64,000 bases of DNA, taken from assembly GCA_944739405.2 (NCBI GenBank), contig OX123182.2:39619598-39683597 (forward strand), written 5' to 3'. Under the pieces are notes generated by a model. The model was not told the DNA's origin. It made no database searches and was given only the letters and a program-made list of their open reading frames with translations. Below, piece by piece: positions 1-11,756 of the stretch. The translations under genes were made by a program, and so were the position numbers. This DNA comes from Euclidia mi. Taxonomy: Eukaryota; Arthropoda; Insecta; Lepidoptera; Erebidae. The number at the start of each line of letters is the position of its first letter. Positions within the stretch are counted from its first letter, which is position 1.

Positions 1-477
1 GCAACAAAAATATTTTTCTATGAATCTTTTTCTATTACAGATATATTTAATGTTTATCTATGTCAAAATTAATAAAATAAATACGCCGCGTTAAAAAGTT
101 TAACTTCTAAATTATAAAAATAAAACTTTTAGCCGCTAACCAATTGCTACGTATTAATTTCTTTAAATATTTCTTGCCATTTCGGAACTTACTTATTTTT
201 ATTTACTACTGAAAATTCCTTCAATATACTAGTGATAACGTTTTGTCAATTTTAAATGCAGGCTTATGCCACAAATAAAAATATCGCAGTAATAAGACTG
301 CATGTTGTATGCTTAACATTACAAATTCTTCGTACAAAATCAATAACTACAATTTTTCAAATCGTCATTTTTCCTATAATGTTATTATGTTATGATCATT
401 TTTAGTAAATTAATATATTTTTATAATAGGCACGGTCCAAAATGATCGCCATTATATTGGATTATTTCAAAGACATA
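1..477. other. AT-rich intergenic sequence, nothing recognised
   Basis: I see no gene, structural RNA or repeat boundary here. The stretch is strongly AT-rich and has stop codons in all frames. It ends where the AAAGACAT tail of the neighbouring LINE begins. Confidence 0.5.
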
Positions 478-972
478 AAGACATAAAGACATATTTATTT
501 CTGCATTTTGGTTGTTTACAACACTTATACATGTCAAAACCCTATTCTAGATGATGCCGGCTTTTCCTAGCTAAATGACTTCTTGAGAAGAAAGGCCGAA
601 ACAAACTCAGAGTCATTTTTTCTTTCTTCATATTTTAAAGTCCAGACAAAAAAATAAAAGGGTTTAGTATGCAAGTACAATGCAGGAAATCATCTGACGC
701 TTTTGACTGACTCGGCCCACTGATGGCCCGCATTCAACAGCAATCGTACGGCTCAACCTTGATTGAGGGAGCCAGCACGATCTGTATCACTATGCCTCCA
801 CGCCATCAGAAGGTGTATGCATAAGCATGTCAGCCTAAGCCATCAGACAGGTTGCCACAACTATTTGTTTATATGTTTAATAATGCCCATATCATACTCA
901 CAACTTTACATGCTAATACATAGTAAAATACATGTTGCAAACAATATGTAAAAATAATAAAATTTTAACACT

Positions 973-1162
973 AAAATGTCATATTATATTTAAAATGTCA
1001 GAGAATATTATTGAATGTCAATTCAGGAATAATAATATATTACTTAAGTAATTTTAAAAATAGTAAAAATTTAAATGATAAAATGTCATATATTTAAAAT
1101 GTCAGAAAATATTATTGAATGTCAGTTTAAAAATAATAATATATTACTTAAGTAATTTTAAA
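973..1162. repeat. Tandem duplication in LINE 3' UTR
   Basis: Two copies of an AT-rich unit (about 973-1060 and 1080-1162) share the order AAAATGTCAT, AAAATGTCAG, TATTATTGAATGTCA, ATTACTTAAGTAATTTTAAA. The second copy has small deletions. Further ATGTCAAA words follow to 1320. Confidence 0.75.
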
Positions 1163-1337
1163 TGTCAAAAGAAAATAAATAAAATAACAATGTCAAATCA
1201 AACAATGTCAAAACAAAATAAATAAAATTACAAATGTCAAATTAAAAATGTCAAAATGTAAAAATATAAGTATTACAAATGTAAATAAAAATATCTTGTC
1301 ACTAATTTCAAAATGTCAAAATTCATAATTTTTAAAC

Positions 1338-2640
1338 TCAATTCCAGGCATTTTTGTCTGCTAAATAATCTTTAACTGTGTAATAAGCTTTTGAACACAA
1401 GCTCTGTTTAATAAATACTTTGAATTTATTAATACTTAGTTCCTGAATATTGCCTGGAATTTTGTTGTAAAAACGTATGCTTTGACACTTGTAGGAGTTA
1501 CTTATTTTTTGTAGTCTAGTTGAAGGTAGAACAAGTTTGTTTTTATTTCGTGTGTTTAATTTATGAATGTCGCTGAATTTGGAAAACATATTTATATTTT
1601 TCCTGACATATAACAAGTTCTCATAAATGTATTGAGATGCGACAGTCATTATCTTAATTTCTTTAAATTTTTCCCTCAGTGAATGCCTTGAACCAAGACT
1701 GTAGATTGCACGAATAGCCCGCTTCTGCAGTACAAACACAGTTTGAATGTCAGCTGCGTTGCCCCATAATAAAATGCCATATGACATTATGCTGTGAAAA
1801 TAACTAAAATATACTAATCTGGCCGTATCTATATCAGTTAACTGACGAATTTTATAAACCGCGTACGCTGCAGAGCTAAGTCTATTCGACAACTGACCTA
1901 TATGTGGGCCCCACTGAAGCTTAGAATCTAAGGTTATGCCTAAGAATACGGTGTTATCTATAAGATCCAACTCTTCTCCATTCAAACATATGTTAGGTTT
2001 AACTTGTTTTACATTCGGTCTTGAAAATCGTATACATTTTGTTTTTTTTTCATTTAACAGTAAATTGTTAGCAGTAAACCATTGAACTACCTTAGAGAGA
2101 GCGTTATTTACATCGTCATTATTTGATTGTTGTCGTCCAAGTTTAAAAATAAGTGATGTATCATCAGCAAATAACACTATCTCTTCATTATTTTGCATAA
2201 TGTATGGCAAATCATTAATATATACAAGGAAAAGGAATGGACCAAGAATTGAACCTTGCGGCACTCCCATTGTGACCACTGAACCCATAGAAACTTTTCC
2301 ATTTACCTCAACTCTCTGTATCCTATTACTCAAATATGATGTTAGGAGATCCAAAGCAGTGTTCTTAACTCCATAGTAATGTAATTTCCTGATCAATGTT
2401 TCATGAAAAACGCAATCAAAAGCCTTTGATAAGTCACAAAAGACTCCCAGAGCATCATGCGACTCCTCCCAGGCATCAAAAATACTATCTAAATGCTCAA
2501 CTCCAGCATCGGTAGTTGAGCGACCCCTAGTAAAACCAAATTGTTTTTCATGTAACAGCTTATTGTTATTAAAATGAATTTGAAGCTGACCTAGAATTAA
2601 TTTTTCAAAAATAAGAACAATGGTGATAATAGCTTTACAG
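1338..2640 (-). pseudogene. Partial LINE reverse transcriptase
   Basis: An open frame of about 430 codons on the minus strand begins without an initiator near 2640 and ends at a stop at 1338. In order it shows RT block 2 with the QFGFTRGRSTT segment, the catalytic block with FCDLSKAFD, the GVPQGSILGPFLF block, FADDTSLIF with the catalytic DD pair, the NLLLNEKKTKC segment and the FLGITLDSKLQWGPH thumb region. The C-terminal segment, containing ILLWGNAADI and KRAIRAIYSLG, is complete. The family normally has about 900 or more residues including an AP-like endonuclease, so this is a dead-on-arrival copy. The frame itself is undamaged, which suggests modest age. It cannot be autonomous. Confidence 0.85.
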
Positions 2641-3917
2641 TGAAAAATACTCCCAGCTTCTCAGCCCATCTATATTGAGTAATATGCGCCGGCCGTTAGT
2701 GACCAATCTACATATAAGACTAGGGAAACTTTATTACATTAAGGAAACGATCAGAGTCAAGTAAGATCGTTGTCATTTATCAAATATAGTTATTCACTGA
2801 ATAGAGCTTTTTTGGTCCACGGCCAATGTCACCGGTCACGATATTTCTAATATCGTACAGCCTCTGTATTTAACTTCAATGTGTTACATTGCCTTCTTTT
2901 TTTTGGTGAATCACAAGAATAATAAATTTAATGCATACGAGTAGCAATAGTCCCGCTGCGGCTAATTTGTTTGTGGGCGCCACAGTAGGTATCCCATTAT
3001 ATTCTAGATTAAAAGTGTCAACGGGCCTCTGCGAGTTATTCCTTTAACATCAAAAGTTAGAAGAATTGCCGAGAAAAATAAACACATAAAAAATAATTTA
3101 CATATTTTTATTCCTTATTATAACAAAGGATACTGTAATGAGTTGTACAGTAATTTCGTAACGTTTTGTCTATACAGTCAGGATTTATTCGTATTCAAAA
3201 TATTATTGTACCATTGCCATAATTAAATTTTTTCACGTTCTCTTCTACCGGAGAGTTGTGGAAACTTTGAGCAAAAATTGTTTTATGCATCCTACCGAGA
3301 ATGCCGCGTGTCAGATATTGCTCTAGGCATCGCTTTGCCCTCGTTTCAACATATGAGATAAACATGACCTCATATTGTATTTACATAATTATTTGTTTCT
3401 TACAGAAATAATTGTTGTTAATTCTTAATTTGTACTTATTTGTATTACAATGTTGTGACATATGTTGGTAATATTTATAAATACAGATAAAATTAACATT
3501 CAAATGCTTCTTAATTCTACACCTAAAGATTTATTATCCATAAAATGGAAAGTGTGTTTGTTTTTCTTTCAGGTCACAACTGTGGCTCCGGCGTAATGTT
3601 TTGATGTCTGTTTGAAGAGATAGTTAGAAAACTGGAGAGTGTCATGCCGCAGATCAATTCTATTATTATAATTTATTACACACTATTGTATTGTATTAAG
3701 TACACATACAGGCAAATTCATCGTAATTATATCGATGTATACGGACACTAATCTAAGCATATCACGAATTGTTTTACTTACCCACATCACCTCCCAGTAG
3801 TAAGTCTTAGCTATTATTAGATATGCCATACAGTAGATATTAAGTAAGCCTTTCCAGTAGACTACAACCAAACAGATAAGATAACTGAACACAGAAATAT
3901 TCTACATCTTAGTATTA
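2641..3917. other. Intergenic, no gene recognised
   Basis: There is no frame longer than about 70 codons with family resemblance. A pyrimidine tract followed by CAG near 3572 could be a splice acceptor, but no coding continuation is evident. I cannot assign this stretch. Confidence 0.4.
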
Positions 3918-4123
3918 TCTTAATATATAAAATACTTGCGTTACTGACTGACTGACAGACACGCTACAGCCGAAACTATTGGGCGCAGGAAGCTGAAATT
4001 TGGCATGTATGTTCCTTGGGGACCGTAGGGGTGCACTAAGAAGGGATTTCCCGAAATTCCCACGGGATCGGCCAAAACGGGTAAATTAAAAAAAATGCAG
4101 GTGTAGCTGCTAGCGTCCTCTAG
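3918..4123 (+). mobile_element. Non-autonomous Helitron, copy 1
   Basis: The copy starts TCTTAATATATAAAA and ends GTCCTCTAG. It sits between a 5' A and a 3' T, as Helitrons do when they insert at AT without duplicating the target. A GC-rich hairpin-like segment (GCAG...CTGC) lies about ten bases before CTAG. Four copies in this window share these exact ends and 206-207 bp length. No RepHel protein is encoded, so it depends on an autonomous Helitron elsewhere. Confidence 0.85.
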
Positions 4124-4634
4124 TACTATTATAATTATAATTAGCAAATTAAACAAACAAACTAAAATGCAAATTTTATTTGCAACATCGCTGAAACAAA
4201 ATTTCAACTAGTTTCTCTGAATTAAAAGTAATGACTCACACTGATTGAAAAATATAACCATTTAAAAACAAGTACCTGCGCCGAAGAGAATACTTCGTGT
4301 TGTTTTTAATTCGTACAAACTGTTTTTCTTTGCTTACCGTGGTTTATTTTTAAATTAAATATTTCACCAGAAAGTTTAGAGCCTAAAAATATAATGAGGT
4401 GTCTCTAACCTTATTATATTCAATGCAAGCTGGGCTCGTATCATTGATCTATGGCCCAATTTGATTCTCCTAATTATATTTATTCAATTAACAGTTTCGA
4501 TCTAATGTCAGTGATGACACTGTAGGCACGGTAATATAATCTAACAGTATTGTAACTCGGCCCTCTTCGTGAGTTATATACCTACAGACGCGCCGTATGC
4601 GAGCTGTGGCACGATTGCGGCCGTGTGTACTTTA

Positions 4635-5628
4635 CGGCTTGGCCACAGGGACCGGCGACGCGACCTGCGACGCGACCGGCGACGCGACAATTCGCGCGTC
4701 GCGAAAAACATGCCACGGGCACACGCGTTCGCCGTTGCGACCAGTGTAGACCAGGAGCGAGACGACATTAGCTGAGATCTTTTTATGAAATTTAGCTCGA
4801 CATTGTACGGACTTTGGTGGCAATATAACATTTGTTTCAACCCGGCAATCGAAGCCGAGACCTCATGATCCGCTTACACTACCGCAAGATCACAGAGGCA
4901 GACTTGATATTGTGTACCTAACCACGGTCATCCACGGTATTGAAAACTATAGGTACTGTATTTTATCTTTATACAAACGGTCGGAACGCGATTTATACCT
5001 ACGAGCGTCAGGCTCGGTACCCACCTAACCTACTGCATACCAAACTCAAGGCGCTTCGGTATAAAATCTGTAGGTACATACTGAATGCGTACTGAGCCGA
5101 CGCTTGTAGGTATTTTAATTCGAGTTTTGAGTTAAAATACGGAAAAGCTTATGTAGGTAAGTGTGATCTAACTAACTAGGTATATGCACTTCTAAAAACT
5201 TACTTAGGTATTTTGAAATCACAGACAGACACTTCAACTTTATTTATACTGTATACCTACATTTATGCAGATATAGATAACATCCAGACGTTCCAAATAG
5301 CTAGCCCAACTATAAATTCTAAGAATAATATCATGCTCGCGGAGAAATAAACTAAACATTTTATACTGACTCAACTCCGGCGCTAGTCGCCGCGACTACC
5401 GCTCAACGCCGTGGCGTGCGTCGTACTAATTCATACATTTGTTTTGGTCGCGCGACGTGTCGCGCGACACGCCGCTGGTCCGCTCGGTGCTATTCGCCGG
5501 TCGCGTCGCCGGTCGCCGCTGCGCGTGGCATGCTTAGAACATTTCTATACATTTGATTCAGTCGCAAGTCGCGTCGCCGGTCGCGTCGCGCGAATTTTCG
5601 CTGGAGCAAATTGTCCGTGGCCAGGCCG
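4635..5628. mobile_element. PIF/Harbinger-type non-autonomous element (MITE)
   Basis: The terminal inverted repeats are CGGCTTGGCCAC at 4635-4646 and, on the opposite strand, CGGCCTGGCCAC ending at 5628. They are flanked by direct TTA copies at 4632-4634 and 5629-5631; TTA or TAA duplications are characteristic of PIF/Harbinger. Inside both ends lie GC-rich subterminal repeats of the word GACGCGACC/GGCGACGCGAC, four or five per side and in inverted orientation, which probably bind the transposase. The middle is AT-rich, non-coding, and holds a tRNA-like SINE remnant near 4830-4905. It encodes no transposase. Confidence 0.75.
4830..4905 (-). repeat. tRNA-like SINE head, remnant
   Basis: On the minus strand a segment with TGCGGTAGTGTAAGCGG, resembling an A box, is followed by GGCTTCGATTGCC, resembling a B box. 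Spacing is that of a tRNA. It lies inside the Harbinger-type MITE. There is no intact tRNA fold, so I treat it as SINE debris. Confidence 0.45.
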
Positions 5629-5743
5629 TTAGGCACAGGTGGGCACAGTCTAAAGTGTACTTTGCTCGAGGCGCGTAGGTATAACTCGAGTTTCGTGCGT
5701 TTGTATGGAGTTACAATACTGTTAGATATTATTATCGTGCTGT

Positions 5744-5821
5744 AGAATACCATTTGTGACATAACGTATAAGTATAAGTGAACTTTGTATAAGTATGAAC
5801 CTATTTCACAAATGGTATTCT
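5744..5821. repeat. Perfect 16-bp inverted repeat, MITE-like
   Basis: AGAATACCATTTGTGA at 5744-5759 is exactly reverse-complemented at 5806-5821, with 46 bases between. The core word AGAATACC recurs at 5931, 29151 and 29229, and inverted near 16611. A second shared block, CCAGAATTGGCCTTC, occurs near 6011 and 29296. The repeated words appear to mark ends or subterminal parts of a DNA transposon family. Confidence 0.6.
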
Positions 5822-6029
5822 CCTAAATTAACTGATATTTGAATGTTATCGTGACTACATCATAAATTGAACAATGTGTCAACGTCGAAGTATAGAAGTC
5901 ATATTAGACGATAATGGCATTAAATTAGCAGAATACCGATTCTGAGTCAATTCAAAATCTAATATAATTTTGTTCAAAATATAGTTCCAATAGCATATAA
6001 AATACCAGAATTGGCCTTCTGTAACTCGT

Positions 6030-7649
6030 ATGATTTAAATCAATTTCATATTTATATGTTTTATTTTTCAGGTATGTTTGGTTAATTTTGGAAAATTTTA
6101 GCAGTCGATCCGTAGGTACTTAACACCTGACCCAACGTAGCAAATAGTTGGATTAATAACACTTTATCACGTACTAAAGAGAAGACCGAGTAAAACTGTT
6201 CACAACTTGAAACTTGGAGGATTGAGAGAGGTTATTGCCCATCTTAAACCGACTTTTATAGTAAAGATTTTTTATTGTGACTGGCAAAGTTTTAGGTACT
6301 AACAGCATTCTAATGAGGAGTATAAAAATATTAAACTCATAATTAGTACAATAAATAAAGGTGACTACATTTCAATCTAAATGGTGAATGACATAGAAGT
6401 GTTGCGTAACGTATAATTATGATATCATCATCTAAAGTAGCTATACCCAAATGTGATCTATTTACGCGTATCGGCACTTATGTATTTTTGACCAATTCTT
6501 GGATATGTTTGACTAATTCTTGCAGATTCATTTACATTTGCAAAATATCTCATGGATATACCACTAAAACTATAAGGCAGACAGACATTTTGTAAAGCTA
6601 CAAGAAATCCATGATGAGATTCATTATTGCACTCCTTTAAAAAACGAAACATCTTTGTCGTCTTTGCCGCATTATGCAGCTACTCGTAAAGTGGAAGTTC
6701 TAAATTAACCATACTGCCGCCTTTACCGAATTGAGTATATAGTAACATAACAACAATATATTTGTCCCACAAATCACACTCAAAGCTAGTAATTCCTATT
6801 CGGACCGGTGAAATACAGCCATATTTTACGTTGCAAGCGATGTTGAAAGATGCGGCCACAGTTACGCAAATCAGGAATGTTGATAGATAAGTGGCGCATC
6901 GCAAGCATTTCAATAGCTTTTTAGAAAGATTGGATCTTTTGCTCTGTATTATGCTTTCGATATTTTACCGATATGGAAAACATATTTTCGATTGCTTCAA
7001 TAATGCTACGAAGTTGTTTTGTGTGGATAGAAAATGTTTTCCTTGCGTTATGTAAGCAAGTTATAACTTTATTATTGATTTCGCATAGAAAATACTTTAA
7101 TATATTATTGAAATGACTAAGAAGTAACTGTTACTTAGACTCGCCCACCATAGACAATGATAATTATTTATTATCTCCTCTATTAACAGAGTCTCTCTCT
7201 TTTGCCACAGATCAACGTACAGAGTACACACAGTAAAACATTATATGAATATGCTGTCATTTACATTTTTTGTATTTCTGTTATCCTGTTATTGGACCTG
7301 AATAGAGACGTAGGTAACTCGTCATAAGACACAACATATGTAACAAAATCATGATCAATGACTGTGGTAGTCTTAGACCAACATACTTAATAAGTTAACG
7401 TAAGCATATTTGATTCAAATCCTACACTAAGAAAGCCTAAAATAAAGACCTCTTATATTTTGTACCTTCGACGCAGTTCAACAAATATACCTACTACACA
7501 AGTCGTCATCATCATCCTGGTTACCCAGTTGCACTAATTTCCTTGAATACAGATATTACTCTAAATTACAGCCTTTACCTTAGATTTACCTTGGCAAGTA
7601 GAAATTGTAGAGGTCGGCATATTGTGACTAAAGAAAATAAAACTATGAA
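6030..7649. other. Intergenic, no gene recognised
   Basis: AT-rich sequence with only short open frames (under 80 codons) and no family resemblance. No repeat edge was visible to me. Confidence 0.4.
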
Positions 7650-8205
7650 AAGTCAAATACTTATTCAAATTATCCTCCAAGTAACATATAAATTACCTAG
7701 TAAGTATGTCTATTTCGCCTAGATGTTAGGGAAAAAAGGCGCGCTACAAGAAAATGTATGAAATTCTGTTGGCCTTTACATTTCACAAATTTCATATGTT
7801 AGTGACTAGTAATTTTAGGAAAAAAAACAGCCGTACTGGATTTTAACGAACACAAATTCCATGCATATGTTTAGAGCACACACTTTTCACGAGTATGGAC
7901 TTCCCTTGAAACTAAATGCAAGCTGGCAATACTGAGATAATTACTTTACTGAGGCATTAGTGCAGCATAAAAAGATAAAAGTTTTGTGAATTCACATTAT
8001 CGAAGCTTTTGGCGAAGTTTTAGCACGAGATTTATGGGATGCAGATGAAAATGGAAGCCAAGATGTCCATTTCCCGTAGCGGATGTCGTGCATTTTATAT
8101 ATATTTTCCTTGCAATTGTCAACACTGCATCTTAATGCAGATGCAGAAGCTTTTACCGAATGAAAAAATATGTTTAGGGCTTTTAAGATTCACAGCAAAT
8201 GGAAA
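7650..8205. repeat. Duplicated non-coding block, copy A
   Basis: This block matches 31886-32540 in the same orientation along nearly its whole length. Shared words include AGTCAAATACTTAT, TTTCACAAATTTCATATGTTAG, GACTTCCCTTGAAACTAAATGCA and CAGCATAAAAAGATAAAAG, then GTTTAG-GCTTTTA near the end. It has no coding frame and no clear terminal repeats. It may be an old segmental duplication or two copies of an unlisted repeat. Confidence 0.75.
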
Positions 8206-8436
8206 GGCGCAAAGGACACGCCATCAAACGTAGAATTATCTTTTTTGCCCTAAAGGTGCGCCTGCTAATGTAAAGGTATCTTTTGTAGATAACACGATGC
8301 ACTGAAAATTAGAAGGAAATTTCTTGGTTTATTTTCAAATACGTCTATCGGACAGCGCATTCACTGGTATTTTTATCTGCGTGTTTCCTTATACCAGGCA
8401 ATATAACGAAGTAGTCCGTCTTGCTAAATCTTTTCG

Positions 8437-8523
8437 TTAACCTCTTGTATGCCGGAATGCCAGACACAATTAAAAAGCTACTGTGTCTCGCGTAGATATA
8501 CGTTCCGGCATACAAGGGGTTAA
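8437..8523. mobile_element. Short piggyBac-type MITE
   Basis: An inverted repeat of 21 bases with one mismatch spans 8437-8457 and 8503-8523. Each arm begins or ends with TTAA, the piggyBac target, followed by CC(T/C)CTTGTATGCCGG. A second inner inverted pair (AGACACA/TGTGTCT) lies between them, so nearly the entire 87 bp can fold. It carries no gene. Confidence 0.65.
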
Positions 8524-9595
8524 ATATACCTAATCGAAAATAGTCATCGCCTTCATAGAAAATACATTTTATAGGTATGTTTATCATTTAACATAATAAT
8601 CGTTACGTTATTCTAAGAAATACTTCCTTTTGCATTCCATCCGAAATGTGTGAAATATACACACGGATCCCAGTACTGTATTTAATGCCGAAGATGCAAA
8701 AGAGGTACCTAAAGTTTATCTCGCTGTAATTTAACTACAATGGTTATGTATTTAAAAATAAATAAATGTGTATTATAGATGTTTGGTTAGCGTCATGTAC
8801 GCTCATTGGGACCAGATACTTTGCTCCAAAATGTTTATATCATACTATTTCTAAGCTGTTTTCGTCGATAACTAGGTCCTGGAATAGTTCATTTATGATG
8901 TTTGGGATAGCGAATTCTCGCAAAGGTGATATATTTTTATCGACATATTTTATAGACTGCCTGATGAACAGCTATATATTTAGAATATAATGGCACATCT
9001 TTGCCTAGGATGTATTTGTGTATTGTAGTGATCTTAACTACAGTGACATGTAGCCTGTTTCTCCATTATGATGTCTAAGCTCTAAATATCGCTGCTCTTG
9101 TACCTACTGATCGCATTTTGTAAGTAATATTTTCAATGTTAAAGCACGTCAATAAACTATAATCCAATATTTAGTATTTGGAGAAAGAATAATTGTAAAT
9201 CGCAACTTCATTACGCGTAACTCATTACTCCTAAAGCACCGTCTTATTAATATCTTGTGTTAAGGCCTACAATATGAATAGTCCCTTGAGACAGTACCTT
9301 TGTTAAAAGACGTTTGTGACTCCTATTTTTGAGATTGTTCCCGAGAACTGGAAGTTAGTAAAATATTAAAGGGTCGCTTTGAATTCTATCCCGAATTTAC
9401 TTCGAAATGATCTGTCTGCGAAAGAATAATAAATTCAGACTAACATCAAATAATATTTCTTGGTTGGGTCTTAAATGTTTTATGAAATCATTAAGCATTA
9501 TCATGAAACTTTTCGACTGGGCAACCTTCAGTTGAAGATATAATTGGTAGGAGAAAAAAGATATTTGCTTGTGTACCAGGAAGTATCACTGTTTA
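8524..9595. other. Intergenic, no gene recognised
   Basis: AT-rich with short open frames only. I see no supported gene or repeat. Confidence 0.4.
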
Positions 9596-9599
9596 ATTT

Positions 9600-9775
9600 A
9601 TACATACATACATACATAGACTCACGCCTGTTTCCCGAAGGGGTAGGCAGAGACTACGGAACGCCATTTGCAACGATCCAGACATATCTCTCTTGCTTCA
9701 TTCACTCCCATCAGATTCGTAATGCATGCTCTTCTGTTCAGGGTACTTCTCACCTGTCCTGTTTTTAGGATGTCT
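9600..9775 (-). mobile_element. 3' end of a LINE (CCCCTTCGG-tail family)
   Basis: The minus strand encodes the C-terminus LKTGQVRSTLNRRA, then NEAREICLD and KWRSVVSAYPFGKQA, then a stop and a TATGTATG tail at the plus-strand left edge. The same C-terminus recurs at 31320-31670 and 33545-33730. Only about 55 codons remain, so this is a strongly 5'-truncated copy. Confidence 0.8.
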
Positions 9776-9780
9776 CCAAT

Positions 9781-11324
9781 CTGAATAATTAATTATAATT
9801 TAAATATACATAATATACAATTATAATTTATACATACTTAATATATAATAATTCCTGTAATATGATAATATTAGACATATTTTATATACATAAATACACA
9901 CACTAATGCATACATACATACACATTGATAAGTAGGTACATAATATTGAATACATGTATTTTTAACAAATTGTATGTTGTTCAAATAAAACTAATTAGAG
10001 ATTGATCTCGTGTTACACTATTTCACAATCTACTCGCAATCAACCCTACAAGAAACACGGCGCTCCATTTCTATTCTATTGCTTAGTGTAATGAACCGAA
10101 CAATTCGAATAGCTTTTCTTGTTTTCCTGTGCAGTCGCAGATAATAATTCGCTATACAACTTTATTAAGAACATCTGTTGCAAAACACCTAATCTAGAAA
10201 TTAAATATACAGTTACTATGCCTAAGTAATATGTTTTCAAAAGCAAAACTATAAACAGATTTAAGAGTAGGCAATCGGCTAGAAATAACAGTAACTTGTC
10301 CAAAAAATGTCAGCTAGGCACAAAATCATAGCGGCGTAGATATTGTATTTACATGTTGCAATGAAGTCCAAATAGAACGAACGTATGTGAAACGGACACG
10401 TAACGCCACTGGCCCGTAACCGATTTGCAATTAAATGCTTCATGACAAAATTAACACAATAAAATGTTCTTATCAAAGCGATAAAGACTTATTTAAATGT
10501 ACAATACCTCGTATCAAAAGTCTTTAACATTACCATAATGTGAGAACAATAGTTTATAAAAGTTTATACTTGCCACTTAAACACAGTTTACCAGATAAAT
10601 TGCATAGAGATTATGCTTAGGATCATCTACCTGGTATCCAAGTCGTTTTAAATAATAGGATGTCAAATAAATATCATGCCCTAACCATAGATAAGAAAGT
10701 CTTGGTAAGGAGATTTGCATTTTGACTATATAATTCTATTTGAATATTTATATTTTGTTATTCCTGTCTGGGAATGTAATTATAAGTTCAAATATTTGCG
10801 GATTTCCTTCGGTCAAAGATATGATTATTTTAATCGATGGTATACAGATATTATTGATAAAAAATGCTTGCGAAGTAATACATAATCAAAGTAAGATAAT
10901 GTTCAGTGATATGTATGAAATACTCGACGACAATAATGCAAATTCACGTTGTCTTTTCTCATTCACTGGTTACATACAATCATCGCAATATAATTGTATA
11001 TTTGTAGTGGCGAGAGTTAGTTGGATGTTTGAAGAGAAAACCACGTTGAGAGTTCACAATTTAAATAATGTGCGTACGAGCTTTGTTATGAAAAACAATG
11101 TCCTTAATCGACGATGGCGAATCGAAAGAACAAAAAGACAATATTATATTTTAATTACGATTGTCACAGTTGTCTAGATATCCACAGAGTTGGTTTTGGT
11201 CATTACTGAGAGTAGAACTGATGATCATGAAGTTTTTCTTTTTGCTTAATCGCTCAAAAAGAGAAAAGCTATTCTTCTTCTTCTTCGTGTCAGTGGTTTC
11301 AACTTTAAGAGACCTGCATTATAC
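9781..11324. other. Intergenic, one unassigned 145-codon frame
   Basis: A plus-strand frame at 10740-11177 encodes about 145 residues ending in a basic stretch and a short hydrophobic tail. It has no ATG at its start and I recognise no family. It could be an exon remnant or chance. The rest is AT-rich and shows nothing. Confidence 0.3.
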
Positions 11325-11328
11325 CCAG

Positions 11329-11743
11329 TGTCGCACGGGCGATTGGTTTGTAGGTGGTGAGCCGACTCAATCACTCGCCGATCAAAAAAAGGAAGAAAAA
11401 TCAGGTTTTACTTACAAATGAAAACACTTTTAGAATAGTACACTTCACGATATAATTGCCTATTTATATAGGTAGATACAATGCAGCTACTTTAAAACTA
11501 AGATTTACTAATTGAGAACATGAGTAAATTCAGGGCGTGGTCCGACAAGTATAGTTAGGTGTTCACTGGTGTTCCGAAGGCCAGGGTCTTGATAGGAAGA
11601 AGACTTAACTGGCCGTGAGCTGGAGCAGAGGGGCAGATTGAGCAGCGGCGCACGCTTATATATGGCGTGCGGGGCGCGGGCAGAGGCGCTCGCTCCCACC
11701 TTCGTTCGACGTCACAGTTCAGACGGAGGGGCACGACGTCACA
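11329..11743 (-). repeat. 3' LTR of the non-autonomous element
   Basis: By eye this is identical over 415 bp to the LTR at 15350-15764. It ends (plus strand) GACGTCACA and starts TGTCGCACGG. A TATATAAG promoter-like word sits mid-LTR on the minus strand. Confidence 0.9.
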
Positions 11744-11756
11744 CACCCCCCTCTTT
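11744..11756 (-). promoter_or_regulatory. Polypurine tract of the non-autonomous element
   Basis: The minus strand reads AAAGAGGGGGGTG immediately before the 3' LTR. The autonomous element has GGGGGGGGTG at the same place. This is the expected plus-strand DNA primer site. Confidence 0.75.

Larger units (their letters stand above)
478..2640 (-). mobile_element. 5'-truncated non-LTR retrotransposon (LINE), CR1/Jockey group
   Basis: On the minus strand the copy runs from the RT domain (2640) to a 3' untranslated region and a short tandem tail (AAAGACAT units on the plus strand near 478-497). The 3' UTR contains a tandem duplication of about 85 bp (973-1060 and 1080-1162) and many ATGTCA words. 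The 5' half, with ORF1, endonuclease and the RT start, is absent, which is typical of incomplete target-primed reverse transcription. The protein is clearly related to the LINE at 58240-61190 but the 3' tails differ, so they are separate families of one clade. Clade assignment is an inference from RT motifs only. Confidence 0.8.

Noticed and set aside
4569..4840. Overlapping arginine-rich open frames on both strands
   Set aside because: They are by-products of the GACGCGACC subterminal repeats of the MITE; low complexity and no family.
5411..5762. Arginine-rich open frames at the other MITE end
   Set aside because: Same cause: inverse copies of the GC-rich repeats.
10740..11177. 145-codon plus-strand frame
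   Set aside because: No ATG at the start, no recognised domain and no supporting splice sites that I could confirm. Kept only as a remark.
11508..11746. Short minus-strand frames repeated at 15529-15776
   Set aside because: They lie in the LTR and repeat only because the LTR does; no coding signature.
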